From assembly GCF_001424485.1 (NCBI RefSeq), contig NZ_LMQC01000012.1, positions 581,012-645,011 on the forward strand: DNA of 64,000 bases, read 5' to 3'. Below the pieces are notes generated by a model, which was not told where the DNA came from, did no database searches, and was given only the letters and a program-made list of their open reading frames with translations. Position 1 is the stretch's first letter; every line of letters begins with the position of its first letter. This DNA is from Modestobacter sp. Leaf380 (GTDB lineage: Bacteria; Actinomycetota; Actinomycetes; Mycobacteriales; Geodermatophilaceae). A program made the translations under genes and the position numbers. Below are positions 54,943-64,000 of this stretch, in pieces.

Positions 54943-55244
54943 GCGTGCAGACCGTGCTCGGTGACGTCCTGCTGCTGACCGGCGTGCTGCTGATGCTGGT
55001 CGCCGGCATCGGCCTCGTCCGCTTGCCCGACCTCTACAACCGCACCAACGCCGTCGCGAAGGCCGGCGGGCTGGGCCTGGTCATGGTGCTGCTCGGCGTG
55101 GTCGTGCTGGACCCCGGTCCAGCCGCAGTGGTCGTACTGCTGCTGTCGATCGCGCTGCAGCTGTTCACCGTGCCCATCGCCGGTTTCGAGATCGGCCAGG
55201 CGGCGCGGCTGTCCGGTGCCCCCTTCGCCCCGGGCACCCGGGTC

Positions 55245-58202
<2,958 letters not shown>

Positions 58203-58206
58203 GGTA

Positions 58207-58354
58207 GGACCGCTCGGTCCGGCGCACCCCGTCCGCCGCCGTCCCTGCTGGGTGGCTCAGCCGTCCAGCTGGGGGTCGACCACCCATCGACGGTGGCTCA
58301 TCACCCGGCTGGGCGGCTGAGCCGGGTGGTTGAGGAGTCCGGTGGGTGATGAGC
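58207..58354. repeat. Cluster of inverted repeats between leuA and the AbiEi-like gene
   Basis: GGACCG-CT-CGGTCC (58207-58220) is a small hairpin just after leuA. A 26-nt element at 58247-58272 is, apart from one base, the reverse complement of 59517-59542 beyond the next gene. GCTCATCACCC (58296-58306) is inverted at 58344-58354 (11 bp) around an inner CGGCT/AGCCG. No other gene is visible in 58203-58469. Confidence 0.75.
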
Positions 58355-58469
58355 GCGGTGGGTTGCACATGCTCGGCGGTGGGGCAGGTCGACGTCCACA
58401 TCAGGCCTGTCCGTCCACAGCCGCAGTGTTCGTGCTCCGGTGTCCGCTCGGCGCGGTGATGCTCCCGGG

Positions 58470-59501
58470 GTGACCGCAACCCTGCCGCTGGCATCGTGGA
58501 CGGACCTCCTGATCAGCCGCAGCCGCGCCCTCGCCGACGGGTGGACGGACGAGGAGATCCGGGCTCGGCTGGCGGGCAGGCACTGGACCGCCTTGCGCCG
58601 CGGGCAGTACTGCTCGACAGCCGAGCTGGAAGCCAGCACCGCGGGCCGCCGGCTGCACCTGGAGCTGCTGGCCCTCCTCCGGCGACTACACCGCCCCGAG
58701 ACGGTCGCCAGCGGTCGGACGGCGGCGTTGCTGCACGGACTCCTCGTCCCCGACGAGGGTGCACCGGTCCTCCAGCTGACCGACCCGCACCGCTGGCGGG
58801 ACGGACGGGGCTACCGCATCCACCGGGCCGAACTGCCTCCTGCCGAGGTCACCGCGCTGGGTCCGTTCCCGGTCACCACGGTCGCCCGCACGCTGGTGGA
58901 CTGCGCCCGACGCTGGCCGGTCCTCGACGCGGTCGCCGCACTGGACGACGCGTTGCTCCGGGGACTGGTGACTGCGGACGGTCTCGAAGCGGTGCTCGTC
59001 CGCGAGCCCACCATCAAGGGCCTGCCTGCTGCCCGTCGGGCCGTCGCCCTCTCCGACGGTCGCGCCGAGTCGTGGCTGGAGACCGCGTGGCGCGTGCGCC
59101 ACACGGGCGCACGGCTCCCCGCACCGCAGCTGCAGGTGGAGATCCGGGTGGCCGGCTCGCTCCTGAAGGTGGTGGACGGCTACCTGCCCGAGCAGGCCAT
59201 CGCCATCGAGTGCGACGGCCGCGTCAAGATGACCGATCCCTACCGCGGTCGGGCCCCCTCCACCGTCCTGTGGGAGGAGAAGCGAGCCGAGGACGCGGTG
59301 CGTGCCCTGGGGATCCGCGTCATCCGGCTGGCGTCCTCCGACGTGCACCGGGACTGGGCGCAGACGGCGCATCGGATCGCGACCATGGTGGCAGCCCCGG
59401 TCCCGGTCCTCCTGCCCTTCGAGACCCACCCGCGCACGGTCGGCCGTGTCCGGCCCGGGACGCAGAGATGGGCCGCCTACCGGGGGGATGAGCCACCGTA
59501 G
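58470..59501 (+). CDS. AbiEi-type/DUF559-like protein (antitoxin-domain plus endonuclease-like C-terminus)
   Basis: 343 residues. The N-terminus (DGWTDEEIRARLAGRHWTALRRGQYCS) is the winged-helix AbiEi-antitoxin-like domain, the middle has FPVTTVARTLVDCARRWPVLDAVAALDDAL, and the C-terminus carries AIECDGRVKMTDPYRG…LWEEKRAEDAVRALGIRVIRL, a very-short-patch/DUF559-like nuclease core (E-x-D-G and E-K). Such proteins are abundant in actinobacteria and of unproven function; no partner toxin gene is adjacent. GTG 58470 is chosen; GTG 58440 in frame is possible. The gene is bracketed by related repeats. Confidence 0.72.
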   Translation: MTATLPLASWTDLLISRSRALADGWTDEEIRARLAGRHWTALRRGQYCSTAELEASTAGRRLHLELLALLRRLHRPETVASGRTAALLHGLLVPDEGAPVLQLTDPHRWRDGRGYRIHRAELPPAEVTALGPFPVTTVARTLVDCARRWPVLDAVAALDDALLRGLVTADGLEAVLVREPTIKGLPAARRAVALSDGRAESWLETAWRVRHTGARLPAPQLQVEIRVAGSLLKVVDGYLPEQAIAIECDGRVKMTDPYRGRAPSTVLWEEKRAEDAVRALGIRVIRLASSDVHRDWAQTAHRIATMVAAPVPVLLPFETHPRTVGRVRPGTQRWAAYRGDEPP

Positions 59502-59504
59502 ACA

Positions 59505-59630
59505 GCGGCTGAGCCACCAGCTGGGCGGCTGAGCCACCCAGCGGAGGCGGCTGAGCCACCAGCTGGGCGGCTGAGCCACCCAGCGGAGGCGGCTGAGCCA
59601 CCAGCTGGGCGGCTGAGCCACCCAGCGGGA
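59505..59630. repeat. Three 42-nt tandem repeats
   Basis: Units start at 59505, 59547 and 59589, nearly identical. Each is made of two ~20-nt sub-repeats built on GCGGCTGAGCCACC, whose core GGCTGAGCC is itself nearly palindromic. The array begins 4 nt after the AbiEi-like stop and ends 55 nt before the mnhG stop of cluster 2. Confidence 0.92.
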
Positions 59631-59684
59631 CCGGGCGCGGAGCCGCGACACCGACCTCGGGGGCCTCGCGACGGCTCGGGGGGG

Positions 59685-60113
59685 TCAGGAGGTGGTGCGG
59701 GGGCCGGACTCGGGGCCGTCGGCGGGCTCGTCGGCGTCGGGGTCGCCCTCGGGGTGCTCGGGGTGGGGGCGGGTGGGGGGCGCGGTGCCGGGGCGGCCCA
59801 GCTCGTCGACCAGCAGCAGGTCGCGGCGGACGTGCCGGCGGCGGTAGGCGATCCGGCTGACCATGTGCGCGCTGACCGGTGCGGTGATCAGCTGGAAGAC
59901 GGCTACCAGCACCAGCATCCAGACGATGGGCTGCCCGGCGAGACGGATGACGGCGCCGGTCATCACCAGCAGCACGCCGAGCACCTGGGGCTTGGTGGCG
60001 GCGTGCATCCGGTTGAGGACGTCGGGGAAGCGGATGAGACCCAGGCCCGCGGTCAGGCAGAGGAAGCAGCCGGCGACCAGGCACACCGAGGCGACGACGT
60101 CGGCGGGGCTCAC
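59685..60113 (-). CDS. mnhG: Mrp antiporter subunit G (cluster 2)
   Basis: 142 residues. CLTAGLGLIRFPDVLNRMHAATKPQVLGVLLVMTGAVI is the MrpG signature with three membrane segments; the last ~45 residues form a polar Pro/Asp/Glu-rich tail. GTG 60113 overlaps the mnhF stop by 4 nt. Last gene of cluster 2. Confidence 0.92.
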   Translation of the reverse strand: MSPADVVASVCLVAGCFLCLTAGLGLIRFPDVLNRMHAATKPQVLGVLLVMTGAVIRLAGQPIVWMLVLVAVFQLITAPVSAHMVSRIAYRRRHVRRDLLLVDELGRPGTAPPTRPHPEHPEGDPDADEPADGPESGPRTTS

Positions 60114-60439
60114 GGGGCGGGCTCCGGGTGGCCGGCCAGGTCGGCGTCGGACGGGGTGGCGTCGGTGGGGGTCTCGGCGGAGACCAGCATGCCGCCGATG
60201 TAGCGGGCCACCGACACCGAACCGACGAAGGCCAGCAACGCCACGACCAGCAGCACCGGTTCCAGCGAGATGTCCCGGTAGACCGCGCAGTAGACGGCGA
60301 TGCCACAGGCGATGGTGACGAGCAGTGCGTCGGTGGACACCACCCGGTCCAGCAGCGAGGGGCCCAGGGCGAGCCGGGCCAGGATCAGCACGGCGCCGCC
60401 ACCCAGCAGCGCGAAGCAGGCGATCGCGACGACGGTCAC
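60110..60439 (-). CDS. mnhF: Mrp antiporter subunit F (cluster 2)
   Basis: 109 residues, three membrane segments; LALGPSLLDRVVSTDALLVTIACGIAVY and the following hydrophobic segments match MrpF. A short Thr/Asp/Pro tail follows. GTG 60439 overlaps the mnhE stop (GTGA). Confidence 0.92.
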   Translation of the reverse strand: MTVVAIACFALLGGGAVLILARLALGPSLLDRVVSTDALLVTIACGIAVYCAVYRDISLEPVLLVVALLAFVGSVSVARYIGGMLVSAETPTDATPSDADLAGHPEPAP

Positions 60440-61017
60440 CGCTGGCTCATCCTCTCGGTCCCCTCGGTCTCCGGGGTGGTGGTGCCGGGCTCGTCGAGCC
60501 GGGCGATGTCGGCGGCAGAGCCGAAGGCCCGCACGACGCGGTCCTCCATGCCCAGCACGTTGGCCCGCTGCCGCTCCACGTGCTCCAGGTCGCGCACCTG
60601 CACGAGGTGGATCGCCATCACCGAGTGCTCGCGGTCCAGGTCCAGCACCAGCGAGCCCGGCACCAGCGACAGCGCCTCGGCGATGACGGTCAGCAGCAGG
60701 TCCGAGTCGGTGCGCAGCTGCACGGTGATGATCGCCGAGCGGTGCCGGCCGGGCCGGAACGCCAACCAGGACACCTCGACGCTGGACACCAGCAGGTCCA
60801 CCAGGAAGCGCCCCAGGAAGCGGAGGGCGGCCAGCGGGCGGAAGCGGCCCGTCGTCTCCACGCTCGGCAGCGGCAGCAGCGTCGTGATCACCAGGGCGAT
60901 CACCGTCCCGGAGAGCAGGTTCGCCCAGGAGAACGTGCCCCACAGCAGCATCCAGACCAGCACCAGCCAGACCAGCAGAGGCACCTGCTGGCGCAGCCGG
61001 GTCACCTGCGCGGTCAC
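60436..61017 (-). CDS. mnhE: Mrp antiporter subunit E (cluster 2)
   Basis: 193 residues, full length: two or three N-terminal membrane segments (VWLVLVWMLLWGTFSWANLLSGTVIALVITTLLPLP), then the soluble core (FLGRFLVDLLVSSVEVSWLAF, LVPGSLVLDLDREHSVMAIHLV, MEDRVVRAFG) and a polar tail. GTG 61017 overlaps the mnhD stop by 4 nt. Compare the truncated cluster 1 copy. Confidence 0.93.
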   Translation of the reverse strand: MTAQVTRLRQQVPLLVWLVLVWMLLWGTFSWANLLSGTVIALVITTLLPLPSVETTGRFRPLAALRFLGRFLVDLLVSSVEVSWLAFRPGRHRSAIITVQLRTDSDLLLTVIAEALSLVPGSLVLDLDREHSVMAIHLVQVRDLEHVERQRANVLGMEDRVVRAFGSAADIARLDEPGTTTPETEGTERMSQR

Positions 61018-62594
61018 TCGATCACCCGGTCGCCGAAGACCGACTCCAGGTAGGGCGTGCGGTCCAGCAGGTCCGCCGCGGCCCGGTCGGCGACGCCGTA
61101 GAGCGTCCCGCCGAAGACCGTGATCGCGACCGTGATCGCGACGAACCCGGCGGTCGCCGCCACCATGGTCACCGGCAGCGTGGCCGCCTGGAGCTCCTCG
61201 GTGGTGGTCGCCGTGCCGGTCGCGGGGCGCACCGCGGCGACGTCCTCCTCGGCGGTGTCCACCGCGCGCGGGCGCCAGAACGCCCGGCCCCACACGCGGG
61301 CGATGGCGACCAGGGTGAGCAGGCTGGTGACGACGGCGCCGGCGACCAACACGTAGGGGCCCACCCCGCCCACGGCGACGCCGGCCTCCAGCAGGCCGAG
61401 CTTGCCGATGAAGCCCGACAGCGGCGGGATGCCGGCCAGGTTCATCGCCGGCACGAAGAACAGGATCGCCAGCAACGGGGACGCCTTGGCCAGCCCGCCC
61501 AGCTTCTCGGTGTTCGTCGTCCCCCCGCGTCGTTCGACCAGACCGGTGGCCAGGAAGAGCGTGGTCTGGATGGCGATGTGGTGGACGACGTAGAAGATCG
61601 CCCCGGCGAAGCCGGCCGTCGTCCCCAGGGCGATGCCGAAGACCATGTAGCCGATGTGGCTGACCAGGGTGAAGGAGAGCATCCGCTTGACGTCGGTCTG
61701 CGCGACCGCACCCAGGATGCCGACCACCATGGTGGCCAGCGCGGCCCACAGCAGCAGGTCGTCCAGCGCCCCGTCGGGGAACAGCAGGGTGTTCGTGCGG
61801 ATGATCGCGTAGACGCCGACCTTGGTCAGCAGACCGGCGAAGACCGCGGTGACCGGCGCCGGGGCGGTCGGGTAGCTGTCGGGCAGCCAGGCCGACAGCG
61901 GGAAGACCGCGGCCTTGATGCCGAACGCGACGAGCAGCATGGACTGCAGCAGCAGCTGGGTGCCCTCGGGCAGGTCCCCGAGCCGGACGGCGAGCTGGGC
62001 CATGTTCACCGTGCCGGTGGCGGCGTAGACCAGGCCGATCGCGGCCAGGAAGACCAGCGAGCTCATCAGGCTGACCACCACGTAGGTAATGCCGGCCCGG
62101 ATGCGACCGGCCGTGCCGCCCAGGGTGAGCAGCACGTAGCTGGCCGCCAGCAGGACCTCGAAGCCGACGTAGAGGTTGAACAGGTCCCCGGCCAGGAAGG
62201 CGTTGCTCACGCCCGCGACGAGCACCAGGTAGGTCGGGTGGAAGATCGACAGCGGGGTGTCGGTCTCGTCGCCGTCGGCGACACCCTGGCCGACGGCGAA
62301 GACCAGCACGCCGAGGGTCACGGTGTTGGCCACGACCAGCATCAGCGCCGACAGCCGGTCGACGACCAGCACGATGCCCAGCGGCACCGGCCAGCCACCG
62401 ACGGACACCGAGGTGGCGCCCTGCGCGTCGGCCATGAACAGCAGCGACACCGAGACGGCCAGCACGCCGGAGAGCACGACGATGCTCAGTGCCCGCTGCA
62501 GGTGCGGGTGCCGGCCGACCAACAGCGCGCCGGCGGCACCCAGCAGCGGCAGCAGCACCGGCAGCGGGGTGAGCACCCGGATCAGGTCCTCCAT
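61014..62594 (-). CDS. mnhD: Mrp antiporter subunit D (cluster 2)
   Basis: 526 residues, about 14 membrane segments. LAGDLFNLYVGFEVLLAASYVLLTLGG, GIKAAVFPLSAWLPDSYPTAPAPVTAVFAGLLTKVGVYAIIRT and SFTLVSHIGYMVFGIALG contain the conserved Glu/Lys proton-path residues. ATG 62594 shares one base with the mnhC stop (TGATG). Confidence 0.94.
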   Translation of the reverse strand: MEDLIRVLTPLPVLLPLLGAAGALLVGRHPHLQRALSIVVLSGVLAVSVSLLFMADAQGATSVSVGGWPVPLGIVLVVDRLSALMLVVANTVTLGVLVFAVGQGVADGDETDTPLSIFHPTYLVLVAGVSNAFLAGDLFNLYVGFEVLLAASYVLLTLGGTAGRIRAGITYVVVSLMSSLVFLAAIGLVYAATGTVNMAQLAVRLGDLPEGTQLLLQSMLLVAFGIKAAVFPLSAWLPDSYPTAPAPVTAVFAGLLTKVGVYAIIRTNTLLFPDGALDDLLLWAALATMVVGILGAVAQTDVKRMLSFTLVSHIGYMVFGIALGTTAGFAGAIFYVVHHIAIQTTLFLATGLVERRGGTTNTEKLGGLAKASPLLAILFFVPAMNLAGIPPLSGFIGKLGLLEAGVAVGGVGPYVLVAGAVVTSLLTLVAIARVWGRAFWRPRAVDTAEEDVAAVRPATGTATTTEELQAATLPVTMVAATAGFVAITVAITVFGGTLYGVADRAAADLLDRTPYLESVFGDRVIE

Positions 62595-63187
62595 CAGTGC
62601 TCCTCCTCCCGGTGTGCTGGTTCCCCGCCGGCGCGGGTGGGTGGGACGTCGCCGACCGCCCGGGCCTCCGCGGACTCGTTCTCGGCCGCCTCCACCTGCG
62701 CCAGCTCCAGCCCGACGTCGTCGGAGGGGGTGCCGTCGGCGGGGTGCGGCCCGGCCTCGACGCTGAACCCGTCGCCGGGTCCCCGGTCGGCCGGGCTGAG
62801 CAGCTCGGGGTCGCGCTCGTCGGCGTCGATCTCCTCCCGGGTGGCCACCCGGAGGTCCTCGGCGTCGTCCTGGACGACCTCGTCGCGGACCAGCCGCCAG
62901 GAGCGGTAGATCATCGCCAGCACGAACGCCGAGATGCCGAAGGTGATGACGATGGCGGTGAGCACCAGGGCCTGCGGCAGCGGGTCGTTGATCTCCGACT
63001 CGTCGTCGACGGGCAGGATCGGCGCCAGACCGGCCACCCCGCCGGCGGACAGCAGCAGGACGTTCGTCGCGTTGCCCAGCAGCAGGAAGCCCAGCAACAC
63101 GCGGGTCAGGCTGCGGTCCAGCAGCAGGTAGACACCGGCGGCGTACAGCCCGGCGACGATCACCGGCAACACCACGGTGGGGGTCAT
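62594..63187 (-). CDS. mnhC: Mrp antiporter subunit C with long acidic tail (cluster 2)
   Basis: 197 residues. The first ~100 are the NuoK-like MrpC domain (VLLGFLLLGNATNVLLLSAGG, NDPLPQALVLTAIVITFGISAFVLAMIYRSW); the remaining ~90 are an acidic, probably disordered cytoplasmic tail rich in Asp, Glu, Gly and Pro, absent from the cluster 1 copy. ATG 63187 overlaps the upstream stop by 4 nt. Confidence 0.92.
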   Translation of the reverse strand: MTPTVVLPVIVAGLYAAGVYLLLDRSLTRVLLGFLLLGNATNVLLLSAGGVAGLAPILPVDDESEINDPLPQALVLTAIVITFGISAFVLAMIYRSWRLVRDEVVQDDAEDLRVATREEIDADERDPELLSPADRGPGDGFSVEAGPHPADGTPSDDVGLELAQVEAAENESAEARAVGDVPPTRAGGEPAHREEEH

Positions 63188-64000
63188 CGGGCACCTCCCT
63201 GGCCGGCCGGGTCGGGTTGGCGGGACTCGGGGTGCGGGCCGTCGTCCCGGGCGCCCCTGCCACTGACGGACCCCGCGAGGCCACCGGCGCCGGACCCGAC
63301 GGCGCCGCTGCCGCTGCCGTCGCCGTCCTCCTGCGGGCCCTCGTCGTCGTCCTCCTCGTCGTCGGCGTCGATCTGCGCGCCGAGGCTGCGCAGCACGTCC
63401 AGGACGAGGCCGATGACGATCAGGTAGACGCCGATGTCGAAGAAGAGCGAGGTGACCAGCTTGACGTCACCGAGGACCGGCACGGTGCGCTCGAGGATGG
63501 TGGTCTGCAGTGCGTCGGCACCGAGCACGAGGCCGGCGATGCCGGTGCCGCCGGCCAGCAGGAGCCCGCCGCCGAGCAGCTTGCCCGGGTCGACCGGCGC
63601 GGCCTCACCGAGCTCGTAGCGGCCGCCGGCCAGGTAGCGCAGCACCAGCGCCAGACCGGCGACGAGGCCGCCGGCGAACCCGCCGCCGGGCACGTTGTGG
63701 CCGCTGAAGAGCAGGTAGACGCTGAGCACGACGATGGTGTGGAACAGCACCCGGGTGACGACCTCGAGGATGACCGAGCGCCGCTGCGGGGCGAGCGTGG
63801 CACTGGCGGCCAGCCACCGGTCCCGCGGGGCACGCCTGGCCTCCGACGTCGTGGTGGCCGCGTCCGTGGCCCGGGCCACCGCGCCGGTGCGCTCGCGCAG
63901 GAAGACCAGGCTGGCCACCCCGGTGGCGACGACGACGAGCAGCGAGACCTCGAGCATGGTGTCCCAGGCCCGGATGTCGACCAGCGTGACGTTGACGATG
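63184..64000 (-). CDS. mnhA: Mrp antiporter subunit A/B fusion, 3' part (cluster 2)
   Basis: The gene runs in from the right edge; in-frame codons upstream of 63957 read IVNVTLVDIRAWDT before MLEVSLLVVVATGVASLVFL, the joined MrpA C-terminal signature, so this is the end of a fused A/B subunit and not a separate mnhB. The MrpB-like domain has TRVLFHTIVVLSVYLLFSGHNVPGGGFAGGLVAGLALVLRYLAGG. The tail after the last membrane segment is strikingly acidic (DADDEEDDDEGPQED) then Gly/Ser-rich. Overlaps mnhC by 4 nt. Confidence 0.9.
   Translation of the reverse strand, partial: IVNVTLVDIRAWDTMLEVSLLVVVATGVASLVFLRERTGAVARATDAATTTSEARRAPRDRWLAASATLAPQRRSVILEVVTRVLFHTIVVLSVYLLFSGHNVPGGGFAGGLVAGLALVLRYLAGGRYELGEAAPVDPGKLLGGGLLLAGGTGIAGLVLGADALQTTILERTVPVLGDVKLVTSLFFDIGVYLIVIGLVLDVLRSLGAQIDADDEEDDDEGPQEDGDGSGSGAVGSGAGGLAGSVSGRGARDDGPHPESRQPDPAGQGGAR

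Noticed and set aside
59505-59630. CRISPR array
   Set aside because: Units are contiguous 42-nt repeats with no unique spacers and no cas genes nearby.
63184-63957. A separate mnhB gene starting at ATG 63957
   Set aside because: In-frame codons continue upstream to the window edge and read the MrpA C-terminal signature, so this is the end of an A/B fusion.

Overview
The window is very G+C-rich, densely packed chromosomal DNA with mostly GTG/ATG starts and many 4-base GTGA/ATGA stop-start overlaps. Gene content (Crp/GlxR-type regulator, PonA2-like penicillin-binding protein, MarP-like protease, class F sortase, GNAT-free B12 cluster with CobO/CobB/CysG in mycobacterial order) points to a high-GC actinobacterium. 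A Geodermatophilaceae-type genus (Blastococcus, Geodermatophilus, Modestobacter) is my best guess, but that is inference. No prophage, insertion sequence, CRISPR array or rRNA was seen, and no stretch longer than 300 bases lacks a gene.

Layout. 1-5.6 kb: accessory-type genes (end of a PPOX flavoprotein, a small methyltransferase, an orphan MazF/PemK-like protein, DUF2243 and CtaG-like membrane proteins, an AbrB-type permease, and a three-gene unit of a winged-helix regulator with two paralogous membrane proteins behind an ACTTTCC/GGAAAGT operator). 5.65-16.46 kb: a cobalamin operon headed by a B12 riboswitch: cobaltochelatase ChlI/ChlD fusion, cobO, cobB, the cobalt importer cbiMNQO, a CobE/CbiG-C protein, cobC with a His-rich repeat tail, cobT and a CysG-type methylase. 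16.5-22 kb: a large unknown membrane protein, a class F sortase lacking the usual arginine next to a cell-wall-type protein, and an FhuF-like Fe-S protein.

22-38.5 kb reproduces the gene order of Mycobacterium tuberculosis Rv3667-Rv3683 (acs, membrane protein, ephE-like hydrolase, marP, nudix, thioredoxin, nth, small membrane protein, crp, ridA, DUF4177, two ArsA-type ATPases, ponA2, metallophosphoesterase), with a cupredoxin lipoprotein added and the Rv3668c, Rv3677c and whiB4 counterparts absent. 38.5-49.7 kb: tRNA-Pro(CGG), an amidase, a TetR/SnoaL-like divergent pair, two CNNM/CBS proteins, an S9 peptidase, the lysC-asd operon and a phospholipase D-like protein.

49.8-64 kb holds two Mrp (Mnh) cation/proton antiporter operons in convergent orientation. 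The first is complete (A/B fusion, C, D, E, F, G); the second runs off the right end. Between them lie a Ca2+/cation antiporter, leuA with a leucine-rich leader peptide and attenuator-like hairpins, and an AbiEi/DUF559-like gene flanked by related inverted and tandem repeats.

A recurrent feature is a TANNNT -10 element 6-8 nt before the start codon with no Shine-Dalgarno sequence, which predicts many leaderless mRNAs. I found no clearly new multi-gene system. The best candidates for undescribed biology are the His-rich CobC tail inside the cobalt operon, the repeat-flanked AbiEi-like gene, the HTH/twin-membrane-protein unit, and the atypical sortase with its adjacent surface protein.
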